This document shows, in pieces, positions 1-10,735 of a stretch of DNA of 64,000 nt (positions are counted from its first letter, which is position 1; every line of letters begins with the position of its first letter). The notes beneath the pieces were generated by a model. It was given only the letters and a program-made list of their open reading frames with translations, had not been told where the DNA came from and searched no databases. The stretch lies in NCBI RefSeq assembly GCF_030247195.1, contig NC_080671.1, forward strand, positions 29,815,543-29,879,542, read 5' to 3'. The position numbers were made by a program, and so were the translations under genes. This DNA is from Topomyia yanbarensis (lineage: Eukaryota > Arthropoda > Insecta > Diptera > Culicidae).

Positions 1-140
1 AAATGCTTTAAAATTCTTTATTTCTCATTGGACTTGAATTTTGCAACTTTTGGTGACTTGAATTTTACAGTACATTAAAATACTTTGTTTAATACAGATT
101 GACGTCTATGAAACAATGAGTAACTTTGCAAAATTAATTT

Positions 141-260
141 AAAAAACCTGTTTTAATCCACAAAGAGGTGCAATTGTACCTTTCTTATTCTCCAAACTAT
201 GATTTAATAGCTGGTACGTACAATATAACATTATGGAACTGTATTTCATTCTTATTACAC
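141..260 (+). repeat. Rep-A dispersed repeat, partial 5' copy
   Basis: An A-rich lead, then AACCTGTTTTAATCCAC and a GGTGCAATTGTACC segment, match the left ends of the copies near 17.33 kb and 61.33 kb. Similarity continues past the cytosine-rich TTCTTATTCTCC stretch into an ATGATTTAATAGCTGGT block, which corresponds to ACGATTCCATGGCTGGT at 61.38 kb. Only the left part is present. The family is non-coding; its class was not identified. Confidence 0.6.
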
Positions 261-379
261 TTAGTAAGTATATATCAAGAGTACTTATTCAAAAGGTCCT
301 AAGTGACATCGAGCTCGAACTGAGAAAAACGAGGCTGAAGTTTTATGGACCTAAAACAAATCCCTATAAGAGAACAAAT
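261..379. other. AT-rich sequence without a gene
   Basis: No coding signal. It holds AGGTCCTAAGTGACATCGAG near 293, a weak direct repeat of AGGACATAAGTAACATTGAG near 398 in the adjoining hairpin repeat. It may therefore be an outer part of the same MITE-like unit. Confidence 0.35.
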
Positions 380-634
380 CTAGAGAAAATTTTCAATAGG
401 ACATAAGTAACATTGAGAGCCTCTCTTTGTTTACTTTCTCTTTCGTTTATTACGACGTCATTACAACACTTTGCACTAATTTTCCAGTACATATCGAAAG
501 CCGACGGTTTTTACTAGAATATTATGCAAAGAGTAGAGTAGTAAATGTTGAAATGGCCGAGTAATGAGCAGAAGAGAAAGACCCCCAAGAGAATATCTCA
601 TTGTTACTTACGTCCTATTCTAAATTTTCTCTAG
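380..634. repeat. MITE-like inverted repeat (hairpin)
   Basis: The left arm (380 to about 446, starting CTAGAGAAAATTTTCAATAG) is the imperfect reverse complement of the right arm (about 573-634, ending CTAAATTTTCTCTAG). Arms are about 60-65 bp around a loop of about 125 bp. There is no coding capacity. Length and structure fit a miniature inverted-repeat element; no target duplication was recognised. Confidence 0.6.
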
Positions 635-839
635 AAATATGTGTTTTGATGGAACAATAATGCCAATATAGTTTAAGGACTATGCTCTTTAGGTAAATAA
701 TACTAAAAACATGAAATGTTTAGAGCTAATGTAGTTTTTAAGCACTTTAGAATGATGCGTCCTTTTTTTTATTCATTTCATTTATTTGATAGGCACAAAT
801 GCGTTAGCTTGGCGGTGCCAAATTGTTTTGTTTTTACAT

Positions 840-1200
840 TTTGGATATTTTAAAACTAGGAGGTTACAATGTTGAAATATTATTTTTAAAAGAGAAAATT
901 TTTTACAGCTATCTTAAGATTAGAAATAAGATTCTATATACAAGAGAGGGGGCAAAAGATTTTTTTTATGAAAAATTTTAAAACAAGGAATTTAATAGTA
1001 ATAGTTTTTTAGGAAATATTTACAGTTATCTTAAAACTAATAATATAGTTTGGTACACAAAAGGGGAAACAAATATTTATGATAAAATTCACAGGTGTTT
1101 TAAAACTAGGGATACAAATCTATTTACAAGATGGGGGACAATAGTTTTAACAAAGAGTTAAAATTACAACTATCTTAAAACTAGGAATACAGAATACAAA
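840..1200 (+). repeat. degenerate tandem repeat
   Basis: A block of the form TTACAGCTATCTTAAGACTAG, then GGAATACA, a CTATATACAAGA stretch and a G-run, then CAAAAG, recurs near 903, 1019, 1089 and 1164 with heavy divergence and uneven spacing (about 70-117 bp). It is AT-rich and non-coding. Confidence 0.5.
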
Positions 1201-2209
1201 TTTGAACTTTTTTAGCGGAGACTTATGCTTATGGTCAAGATATTCAGAGGGGGGCTGTAGAAGCAGTTGTATCAAGGACAGGGGAGAGAAAGCGTAGATG
1301 GTGACCGGGAGAGAAGAGCAAAACTTGCAACTTTCGGGCAAACGGGAGATCAGCGAAACAAATTAGCGCCTCAGTCTAGTAGGTCGGATTGGCGGATGGT
1401 ATTCTTCGGACCCGCGGGGAATCCTTCAAAAGTCATCGGACCTCGAGTCGCTCTCGCTTCAGTTTCCGAATGATGCGTTCTTTTGAAAGTTATTGAACCT
1501 TTCACATAGGTCTTTTTTCCGGCCCAAGAATCATACGACGCTGTACATAAGGCTTTTTTCAGCAAAGGTAGCTCTTACGACGAATATTGAATTTCTTCAA
1601 AGTTTTCGATAAAATGAGCCCGGGAATACGAATATTGTTCATTACTATGATAAATAGTTGCATTGGATTTAAAAGAAGTCTTGCAGAAAAAATTGCGGGA
1701 AACTTTAGTTTATATTAACAAACCATTGGCTGGAAGTGGTTAAAACCAACGAATGGCATGTTATTTTAGAATAACTAAGCTTTCCAATTATCATTTAATT
1801 TATTATACTTTCTTATATCAACTTCGAAAATAAGTCGCATGAACAGAAGAAAATAATTTCTTTTATTTTGATGCTTAGGACGTTTTTACTAGGTACCTAT
1901 GTGCAGTGGGAAAAACATAGAATGAAATGAATCTTGCGTCGTTTTTGCATGGCGCCTATGAACAGTTGCAGAGGTTTTGAAATGTTTCACGCATAGGTCC
2001 TTTCAATTTAAAAGGTCTGAAGCGCAAAATTTCAAAATATCGTCATGAAAACTTTGCGACGTTTTATATAATGCTTGTTATTTTGATAAATACTGGGTAT
2101 AATGAGTCCTGGTTTTCGGTATTCGTTAACTATGTTGTAATCACATGATGTGTTGCAAATGACTCAGTTTGTTTACATTTGTCTCTAAGGTCCATTTGAA
2201 TCAGTACTG
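1201..2209. other. no gene recognised
   Basis: Open frames of 64-68 codons on both strands around 1267-1565 overlap one another in a GC-richer patch and show no recognisable domain. Near 1877 and 1939 a short direct repeat (GACGTTTTTAC, CCTATG, CAGT in register) occurs about 61 bp apart. Otherwise nothing is supported here. Confidence 0.4.
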
Positions 2210-2799
2210 TTGATATAAGAGCACGTTGTTGCATTCATCGCAGTATCGGTTTGAATCGGAGTTTTCTATGTGATCGCACTCCACAACCCGTAACTCCGGA
2301 GCCGGAGGTCGGATGGAGATGGAATTTAATATCAGTTTCCGGGGACGCAACACCTTTCATTTGAGACTAAGTTGATCAAATCGGTCTAGCCATTTTCGAG
2401 AAACCAATATAACCGTTATTATGAATTTGGATGCTTCCGGATCCGTCGATGGTGGCCAGTGTGGCCAAAGAGACTTGGAATGACTGTTGGGGACCTAGAT
2501 CTACAAATTCAACAGTTGTGTTTACATTTTGGAAAAAATTTCACCTTTTTACATTCATCGCAGAATTCGTTAGAATCCCTGTAATTCAGGAACCAGAACT
2601 CGGATCCACACAAAATTCAACAGCAGCTGATGGACCTTTCATTTAAAATCAAGTTTGTTAAAATCAGTTCAGAAAATTCCGAGAAACCGATGTGGACAAA
2701 TCAACAAATTTTATTTGTAACCATACTCTTCAACTCGTAATCCGGAACAAGATGTCGGTTGAAAATGAAATTCAATAGCAACCTATGGGAATATTATAC
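2210..2799 (+). repeat. Rep-A copy, portion left of the copia insertion
   Basis: Three related modules follow one another. Each has a CAACxCGTAAxxCCGGAxC stretch, a CCTTTCATTTGAGACTAA-like stretch and an AGAAACCGATGTG-like end (about 2270-2430, 2560-2700, and 2730 onward). The third module is cut at 2799 by the copia element and resumes at 8748. The segment around 2450-2540 is the relative of the uninterrupted target of the LINE at 17.99 kb. Confidence 0.7.
2795..2799 (+). other. copia target-site duplication, left (TATAC)
   Basis: TATAC directly precedes the 5' LTR start TGTTGAAG and is repeated at 8748-8752 right after the 3' LTR end CTTACAATA. A 5-bp duplication is normal for Ty1/copia integration. 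Confidence 0.9.
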
Positions 2800-2871
2800 T
2801 GTTGAAGAATAAGCTGCGACTCGTCTAGTCGTATATCTGTGACCTCACTGCTTATATTCGAATAAGCGTAC

Positions 2872-4119
2872 TGTTAATACCGACTAGCTCACGGCTATAC
2901 CCACTCAGGGTCGACGTTCTAGCTTGCTTCAGGAGGACACACTTACCTTAACCATCGAAAACATTTCAAAGTAGATTGACAAGAAAGACCCACAATAGGG
3001 AAACCAGGAATTTGATCTACAATAGAATTGCACGAAATACAAATTAGGTTAACATATTTATTTAAGATTTACATCGTCGGTTAAGAAAGGGTGGAAGGGA
3101 AAGGAAGATGGGAAAGGGGGGGGGGGTCGTTGCGGCCGTTCTGGAACACATGAGCTTCATGCACGAAGAGGGTACTTGCCACACTCCTACCGTCTGGTTC
3201 CTCCTAAGCTGGTATCCAATATCTGGTACAGAGTTCCTGTGTTCCGATCTCGATCGCGGCGTTACGACGTGTCCAGAATCGTGGTACTGCCTTGAGTGCT
3301 TCTTTCGCCGTTGTCTGTCGACGTCCCACGTGCTCGCTAACGGGGCGGCAACGCATCGGATATTGGGCTCTAGCAAGCGGGGGAATTCCCGCCGGACCTC
3401 ACCAGAACCCTCACCTCCAAAGCTGTGGTTACCGTCCTCCCGCAGCGTGTGACCCAACGTAAACGGGTACTCGTTGGCCACCAGCACGGAGCTCGCCGGC
3501 TTAAGTCTGGTTCGGCGTAACACGCCAACCTTTTCCGTCTTCGAAACGCTTTCGTCGTCGGGAACCTTCCTTCGGTCGACGCAGTATCCGATGCCACTTG
3601 GATCCGGACAGGAGTTCTCTCGACTCGGCCCAGCGGACAGGCAGCACGGATGACCAATCAGTCCCATACACGAGGTCTCTTTTCCTTTTTTCGACCTTCG
3701 GGCAAACGCACTTTTTCTTGAACTTTCCGACACGTCTTTCTTCGATCACTGTCCTATACTTTCTGCCAGACTCTCGCTATCTTCTCTCATTCCTCTTTTC
3801 TTGCTTCCTATCTCGCAAATTTCTCCTTCTCTTTCTTCCGGAAACGTCAGTCTTACCATCATTGCAGATAGGTGACGTTAATGAGATGTGACGGTAGAGA
3901 TGTGAAACGTGTATTCGTTCGTCGATCATTTGATCAGGGTTGTAATAAAAGTGGGGTGAAGAGGGGGGTGTTTTGCTTTTAAAAAATTATAAGTTATTAA
4001 TTTACCACTTTCAAATTAAGCTACTATCTGCTATTTTTTCCAATTTTACGCTAGCTCTTTCCAATACCATGGTCTCCATAAAGTGGTCTAAATTTATTGT
4101 TAACGGTTGGTTGGTAACA
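2872..4119 (+). mobile_element. solo LTR of another LTR retrotransposon (BEL/Pao- or gypsy-like)
   Basis: This 1248-bp insertion begins TGTTAATACC and ends GGTTGGTAACA, giving TG...CA ends with a 5-bp inverted TGTTA/TAACA. It is flanked by GTAC at 2868-2871 and 4120-4123. The 3' copia LTR has the uninterrupted site AAGCGTACATCGC, which proves insertion. A poly(A) signal AATAAA near 3945 is in the same orientation. No gag or pol is present. Long, overlapping open frames in a GC-rich core (3060-3750) show no domain and are taken as chance. The short TGTTA...TAACA termini suggest BEL/Pao, but the superfamily is not proven. Confidence 0.8.
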
Positions 4120-4123
4120 GTAC
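4120..4123 (+). other. solo-LTR target duplication, right (GTAC)
   Basis: Second copy of GTAC; the first is at 2868-2871. The intact 3' copia LTR has a single GTAC at this point (AAGCGTACATCG). Confidence 0.85.
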
Positions 4124-4235
4124 ATCGCTGTCAGATGTAGGAAAAAGGTTTTCCCTCTTCATCTTTTACTTTTTAATAAACCTTTGACCACGTTACACGC
4201 GTTTATATTTTCACTGCGTCCCTATACTTACAATA

Positions 4236-4246
4236 GGTTATGGGCC
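4236..4246 (+). other. copia primer-binding site (initiator tRNA-Met internal)
   Basis: GGTTATGGGCC lies directly after the LTR. It is complementary to the anticodon-loop region of initiator tRNA-Met rather than to a tRNA 3' end, the arrangement known for Drosophila copia. First-strand synthesis would start here. Confidence 0.85.
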
Positions 4247-4314
4247 TATTCGAACACGTTTAGTCAAGGCGAAAAAGTCTTTCGGTCGTTTTTTTTTTAG
4301 TTTTCGCGTTCGAA

Positions 4315-7300
4315 ATGAGTACGAGTGCTGCGGATACAACTGAAACCGAATCAGTTCACACGAGTTCCCATCTTCCGGGAATCGAAAGGCTCGCCGGTCG
4401 CGACAACTGGCCCACGTGGAAGTTTGCAGTGCAAACGTTCCTGGAGTTAGAGGACCTTTGGAGTGCGGTGAAACCGACGGAAAATGCAAACGGAACCAGA
4501 CAAGCAGTTGATGTCGCGAAAGACCGTCGTGCGCGGGCAAAATTATTTTACTCCTCGATCCGATCAACTATGTGCACGTCAAAGAAGCGGCAACGGCTAG
4601 AGATGTTTGGTTAAAACTCGAGGACGCATTCGAAGACAAAGGGCTGACGCGAAAAGTCGGGCTCCTACATGAACTTATTAGGGCAGATCTGACATCCTGC
4701 TCATCCATGGATGAATACGTCAATCAGATTGTATCCACCGCACATCAACTAGAAGGAATCGGTTTTCCTATATCAGAGGAGTGGATCGGAACATTGTTGT
4801 TGGCCGGTCTTCCGGAAGAATATCGTCTGATGATAATGGCCCTCGAATACTCGGGTATTGCCATCTCCGGAGATGCCATAAAGACGAAACTGCTTCAGGA
4901 ACTGAAATTTTCGACTCAAGATTTAGCACTGGCAGTGAACAGGAAGCAAAAGTTCCGCTGGAATAGACAACTAAGCGATTCACCAGAAAGCGGCGGGAGC
5001 AAGCACAAAAACGATCTTCCCAAAGGGCCGAAGTGTCGGAAATGCCAAAAATATGGGCACATTGCTCGCGATTGCAGAAGTTTCAAGCAGGCTAACTTGT
5101 CGAAAGAATCATTATGCGTTGTGCTTTCGATGATTCCATCTGGAAAGGAAACGGACTGGTTCATCAACTCAGGTGCAAGTGTGCACATGACCAGTCACCG
5201 CGAGTTTCTACAACATGTAAAGCCGTCATCCGGAGCAGTAGTAGCTGCTAACGGAGGAAACATGGTAGTGGCTGCAAAGGGTACCGCTATTATGAGACCT
5301 ATCTGTCTGAATAAGGAACTCCCGGTAAATGAAGTTCACTTGGTTCCGGATCTGTCAGTAAATTTGCTTTCTGTGAACCAAATTGTTCAGAAAGGATACG
5401 CAATTATCTTTACAATCGCTGGATGCCAAGTAATTAACCGGAATGGTGATATCATTGCCACAGGTATGCGTGAAAACGACCTTTTCAAACTTGAACAACG
5501 GCAACAAGATACCAAGATCGGATTGGCTTGTTCGACTGCGGTCGACTTGGAAGTTTGGCATCAGAGACTAGGTCACTTGAATCTAAACAGTGTACGCAAA
5601 CTGGCTAGTGGGATGGCGAAAGGTGTGACGATCGTAGGAGCTGATCCTGGTGATTGCAAGGTGTGCCCGATGGGTAAACACTGTCGGCAACCGTTTAGCA
5701 AGAGAGGTTCGCGTGCGTCCGAGGTGCTCGAAGTAGTTCATACTGATATTTGCGGACCTATGGAAGTGAACTCCAACAGCGGAAGCAGATTCTACATTGT
5801 CTTCGTGGATGACCGATCACGAAAAATGTGGGTGTATTTATTAAAGACAAAAGCGGAACCAGAAGTTTTGAGAGTTTTCAAAGAGTTTCACGCACTGGTG
5901 GAACGTCAATCTGGTCACAAACTGAAAGTAATACGAAGCGACAACGGGAGAGAATACGTGAACAACGGTTTCCAGAGTTACCTGAAACGGCATGGTATCT
6001 CTCATCAAACGACAAATCCGTATACGCCAGAACAGAATGGCATGGCAGAGCGTGCAAACCGTTCCATAGTTGAACGCGCTCGGTGTCTATTGTATGGAGC
6101 AAGTCTACACAAAAGTTTCTGGGCAGAAGCCGTAAACACCTCTGTCTACTTATTAAATCGTTCACCCACACGAGGGCACGGATCCACGCCAGAGGAAGTT
6201 TGGACAAGTATTAAACCAGATTTGTCCCATTTGAGAATCTTTGGCACAAAAGCGATGGTTCAAATACCAAAACAGAAGCGAAGGAAACTAGACCCAAAAT
6301 CGCACGAATGCATCCTGGTCGGCTACGATGAACATACGAAAGGGTATAGGCTCTACGACCCGCAGTCTAAAAAAGTTTTAATTAGCCGCGAAGTTCGGTT
6401 TATCAACGAAATCATGCGCGACAGCAAACCGCAAGAGAAACGTCGAAATATAGTGCAATTGGACATCGGGGAAGATGTGGTGCCAAATGTAAGGGGTCCG
6501 GAGAATCGAATCGAACAGATAGATGATGGCTCCAACGACGAGAATTTTTTCGACACGGACTGTGTTGGGGAAATCGACGACAGCGTAACTGAATTCCGCG
6601 GGTTTGACGATACAACTGGTGCAGTGATCAGTGATTCCGTTGTGCTCCCACCGCAAACATCTTCAAATCCACCGCAATCACCGGTGTTGAGGCGCAGTGG
6701 TCGGGAGCACAGACGTCCAGGCAAGTACGATGATTTTGAAGTTTCATACAGAGATTTGCCGCCTTCGAATTTGTTACAGGAAACCTTCTCAGATGTGCCC
6801 AATGACGATGAGAGTCAGTATGATTCATCTGAAGGACCCGATTCCCAGGGTCAGGTCAACCACAAGTTGAGCTGTGCAGTATCGACAGTCAGGAGTCTAT
6901 TAATTGATGGCGATCCTCTTTCTCACGATGAAGCGCTAGCTCGGGAGGACTCAGTAAACTGGAAGAGAGCTATGTTTGACGAGTACGAGGCGCTTCTAGC
7001 AAACAACACTTGGACATTGACTGAATTGCCAAGCGGAAGGAAAAGTATTAAGTGTAAGTGGGTCTTTAAGACCAAGTACGACGCAAATGGCAATGTAGAT
7101 CGGCACAAAGCGCGTCTAGTTGTGAAAGACTATTCGCAGCGAAAGGGGGTTGACTACGACGAAACCTACTCTCCAGTAATTCGTCACAGTTCTCTGCGCT
7201 ACCTGTTTGCACTTTCCGCCAGGTATAATTTGCCGATGGACCAAATGGATGCCACTACTGCGTTCCTTCAAGGCGAATTAGAGGAGGAAATTTTTATGGA

Positions 7301-8465
7301 ACAGCCACCCTGCTTCGAGAAACCAAATCAACGAGGAATGGTATGTCGTTTGAATAAAGCTCTTTATGGTCTGAAACAGTCCAGCCGCGTTTGGAATGCA
7401 AAGTTAAATGCAGCTTTGAAGCGTTTCGGTTTAATATCCTCGAAGTTCGATCCATGTCTCTACTATCGGATCGCAAAAGGAAAAATTTTGTTTATTGCTA
7501 TCTATGTTGACGACGTATTCATTGTCTATAATGACGAAGCGCTTATGAATGAGATCAAGGTGAAGTTGAGTGATACATTCCGCATGAAGGACTTGGGACC
7601 GATCAGCAGCTGCCTGGGAATTCGGATCACTCGCACAAAAAATTGTGTTGCGCTGGATCAGCAATCATACATTGAATCAATGCTCACCCGGTTTAACATG
7701 CAGGACGCCGAACCGGTTTCAACTCCATCCAATCCAAGTATAAAACTAACTATAGATATGACTCCGCAGACGTCAGAAGAAGCTAAAAAAATGAAACGAG
7801 TTCCATACCAGGAGGCTGTTGGAAGTTTGTTGTATCTAGCTCATTGTACCAGACCAGATATTATGTATGCAGTCAACCAATTAAGCCGTTACAACTCGAA
7901 CGCTGGAACCAAGCACTGGGAGGCAGTCAAACATTTGTTTCGATACCTACGAGGAAAGTCTACAATGAAGTTGCAATATAAGAAACAAGGAAATATCGAG
8001 CTTGTAGGATACACCGATGCCAGCTGGACTTCTGATTTGAACGATCGTAAGTCAACGAGCGGCTACATCTTCATGCTACAAGGAGGTGCGGTTGCTTGGT
8101 GCTGTAAACGACAACCAACTGTAGCGCTGTCATCATGCGAAGCCGAGTATATGGCGCTGGCGGCCACTGTTCAGGAAGCTTCGTGGTGGCGCGGATTGTT
8201 AGCACAATTTGGACAGGAGAAACCGATCGAAATACGCTGCGATAACCAAAGTGCTATTAGTATCGCCAAGAATGGCGGTTACACACCACGTACGAAGCAT
8301 ATTGATATACGCCATCATTACATCCGGGACGCTCTCGAACAGAACATCATCAAGTTGATTTATGTTAGCACCGATGAACAAACAGCGGACGAATTGACCA
8401 AATCTCTTGAACGCATTAAGCTGGAGCGAAATCGAACAGCGATGGGGATTAGCATGTCAGCTTAA
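4315..8465 (+). pseudogene. copia gag-pol polyprotein, frameshifted
   Basis: The ATG at 4315 opens gag (UBN2-like start, residues GRDNWPTWKFAVQ). A one-base loss near 4555-4563 moves the frame to one open from about 4560 to the TAA at 8463. Counting from 4572: zinc knuckle CRKCQKYGHIARDC at about 154-167; protease WFINSGAS with Asn at 199 where the family has catalytic Asp; integrase HHCC at about 330-370 and D392, D457, E493 (D,D35,E); reverse transcriptase about 815-1060 with YVDD at 978-981; RNase H with D1149, E1190, D1224. Two further oddities are VVKDYSQ where VAKGYSQ is usual, and low-complexity acidic sequence between integrase and RT. Apart from the one frameshift the frame is free of stops. 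The product could not mature without an active protease. Confidence 0.95.
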
Positions 8466-8472
8466 GGGGGTG
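8464..8472 (+). other. copia polypurine tract
   Basis: AAGGGGGTG directly precedes the first TGTTGAAG (8473). Purine tracts of this kind prime plus-strand synthesis and mark the true 3' LTR start, which supports an LTR start at 8473 rather than 8541. Confidence 0.75.
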
Positions 8473-8747
8473 TGTTGAAGATGTGATGTGATGTTGTTTA
8501 TTATAGAGGATTTAACCCTAAGGGTCATTCTCCTCCGGTGTGTTGAAGAATAAGCTGCGACTCGTCTAGTCGTATATCTGTGACCTCAGAGTTAAACATC
8601 GATCAAGAATACTGCTTATATTCGAACAAGCGTACATCGCTGTCAGATGTAGGAAATAGGTTTTCCCTCTTCATCTTTTACTTTTTAATAAACCTTTGAC
8701 CATGTTACACGCGTTTATATTTTCACTGCGTCCCTATACTTACAATA
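8473..8747 (+). repeat. copia 3' LTR (275 bp)
   Basis: Starts TGTTGAAGATGTG next to the polypurine tract and ends CTTACAATA before the TATAC duplication. It contains a second TGTTGAAG at 8541 and a poly(A) signal AATAAA in TTTTTAATAAACC. It is the longer and more complete of the two LTRs. Confidence 0.85.
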
Positions 8748-8832
8748 TATACCTTTCATTTGAATCTTAGTTTGTAAAAATCGGTTCAGCCATCTCCGAG
8801 AAACCGATGTGTACATTTTGTTAACAAATCCG
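8748..8832 (+). repeat. Rep-A copy, portion right of the copia insertion
   Basis: Begins with the second TATAC and continues the cut module: ACCTTTCATTTGAATCTTAG, then TCGGTTCAGCCATCTCCGAG and AAACCGATGTGTAC. It leads directly into the CATA microsatellite that is an internal part of this family; compare the copy near 62.0 kb. Confidence 0.7.
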
Positions 8833-8874
8833 CACATACACACATACATACATACATACATACATACATACATA
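8833..8874 (+). repeat. (CATA)n microsatellite, LINE target
   Basis: CACATACACACATACATA followed by a pure CATA run to 8874. The same microsatellite, shorter, occupies this place in the Rep-A copy near 62.0 kb, where the usual continuation is CAGACATTTTCCGATCTCGA. Here that continuation is replaced by the LINE. Confidence 0.85.
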
Positions 8875-9430
8875 GCCAGTCGGTGCCGCTTCCGCTAAGG
8901 TTTTACCCAAGACTTTTGCATAAAGGACCCTGACGCAATGGGAGTGCCAACCGGCACATTAGGATCGACACCAGTAAGATCCTAATTACGGCATACTGGC
9001 GGCAGAACACGGATGTGAACAAGGATTTCATCGAAATTATCTACGGACCGACAGCCACGCCATTCCACTACCCTAGTAAGGATGAGTGACACTTCCCCGA
9101 AACGGCGAGTGTGCTAATGGTGCTGGCTGCCCCCCGTCCCAGTAAAACTTTGGTAGGTCTCCAAGCACGTTCGAAATCCGCCACCTTAGCTGGTGCAAGT
9201 AGGCTCAGTTGAAGGCTCCTGACTAGCGCCGATCCGGCTCTGAATGCGGTACCCTAAGAAGGACCGCGTCAACCCTTGCATGCGGCCTCACTGCTCGCAA
9301 AGGTAACCATGGGATCATGTGAGGCGACTACTTATTACGGGCGTAGATAGCGGCTTGGAGTTGGGACCCAAAAAGCATGCAAGAAGACAAAATCAACAAA
9401 AACAACAAAAATTCTAACGGAGCAACTGTG

Positions 9431-10735
9431 ATGAACCCGTTCGCCAAAGGTGGGCTAGCGGGGTCACCGACCCAGCATAACGAACAAGTGCAACAGCAAG
9501 TGCAACCGCAACAGCAGCAGCAGCGAGAGCAGCCTTGCTAGTCCACACAGAGCACGAGCGGCAACAAACCAACTGGACGCCAAGGAAAGATAGGATTTCA
9601 GGTGCGCACACCGAAACCAAGCGTTACCCAAGAAGACCAGCAGTCTGGGTTACCTAAAGTGACGAAGTTGAGGCAAAAAATTGATGAACTCTACGAATTC
9701 GTCAACAGCAAGGGCAACGTGCACGGACATATCAAGGATCTAGTGATTACCATCAAATCCGCCGTAGCAGCAGCCGAATGCGAACATATGGCGTTACTAG
9801 AGCGAGCTGAAAACGTCGAAAATGCGCTGAAGTCCACAGCGAGAGAAGAAGAAGAAGCCTATGAGACACCGAAGGGCGGCCGGGATCCTCTTTCTGTGAA
9901 AAGAATAAGGGAAACGCCAGGAGAGGAGGAGGAACCGAAGAAGTCCAGGAAGGTCGGTGAAGGACAGCGAAAAAGCCGAAAATCGCAGAGTGAATGGCGT
10001 ACCGTAGAAACCGCAGAAGAGAGGAAGAAAAAACAGAAAGAAAAGGAGGAAAAGAAGAAAAAGAAGACCTTCGGCCACGCCAGCAGAAGCAGAGGGGAGA
10101 CGCTCTAGTCTTCAAAGTAAACGAAGGCGTGACGTACGCTGCGATCCTCGAAAGGGTGCGAGAGGATCCCAAGTTGAAGGAGCTAGGGGAGAACGTTATA
10201 AGAACCAGGCGTACTCAGAAAGGCGAAATGCTGTTCGAGCTGAAGAAAGGTCCATTGATCAAGAGCTCGGCCTACCGGGAACTCGTGGCAGAAGCGGTGG
10301 GAGGAGAAGTGAATGTGAGAGCATTAGTTCAGGAAGCAGTGGTCGAGTGCAGGAATCTGGACGAGATCGCAACGGAAGACGAAGTGAGAAGCGCGCTAAT
10401 AGAGCAAGGAAACCTGGAGAGGGAGCAGATATCAATAAGATTGAGGAAGGCGTACAGTGGCACACAGACAACAGTGATACACTTATCGACAACCGCAGCC
10501 AACAAGCTTATATCGACCGGTAAGATCAAAATCGGGTGGTCGGTGTGCTCGTTGCGATTGATTCCTAGAGCCAGTTAACAAATGGAGAGGTGTTTCGCAT
10601 GCCTGGGTTTTGGCCATCAGGCAAGAAACTATAGAGGCCCCGACAGATCTGGTATGTGCAGAAAATGTGGGGAGAAGGGACACATTGCTGGAGACTGCAC
10701 AAAGCAAGATCTGAGGCAGTCAGAGAAGAGTGTAA
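9431..10735 (+). pseudogene. LINE ORF1 (Gag-like), broken
   Basis: The ATG at 9431 starts a glutamine-rich leader with a premature TAG at 9539-9541. The same frame continues open to about 10050, where a shift into a second frame is needed; that frame runs to TAA at 10576-10578. A further ATG at 10582 begins the zinc-knuckle part (CFACLGFGHQARNY, lacking the last Cys, then CRKCGEKGHIAGDC). The middle contains a lysine/glutamate-rich segment and the R1-type Gag stretch YAAILERVREDPKLKELGEN. The product would bind the LINE RNA. At least three lesions are present. Confidence 0.8.

Larger units (their letters stand above)
2800..4235 (+). repeat. copia 5' LTR, interrupted by a solo LTR
   Basis: Runs from TGTTGAAG to CTTACAATA. 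Removing the 1248-bp insertion and one GTAC copy leaves 184 bp, against 275 bp for the 3' LTR. The 91-bp difference is a 68-bp deletion between two TGTTGAAG repeats plus a 23-bp deletion after GTGACCTCA. A poly(A) signal AATAAA lies near 4175. Confidence 0.85.
2800..8747 (+). mobile_element. Ty1/copia LTR retrotransposon, complete but defective
   Basis: Seen: flanking 5-bp TATAC duplications; a 5' LTR; a primer-binding site GGTTATGGGCC adjacent to it; one gag-pol region; a polypurine tract; and a 3' LTR. The domain order protease, integrase, reverse transcriptase, RNase H identifies Ty1/copia (Pseudoviridae-type). The primer site is complementary to the anticodon arm of initiator tRNA-Met, as in Drosophila copia, so priming probably uses a tRNA half-molecule. 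Defects: a solo LTR inserted in the 5' LTR, two deletions in the 5' LTR, a gag frameshift near 4560, and loss of the protease catalytic Asp. It sits inside a Rep-A copy. The LTRs differ by three substitutions over 184 aligned bases, so it is fairly young. Confidence 0.95.

Noticed and set aside
3062..3749. Overlapping 82-223-codon frames in the GC-rich core of the solo LTR
   Set aside because: Several frames on both strands are open at once and none shows a domain; an LTR is not expected to encode protein.
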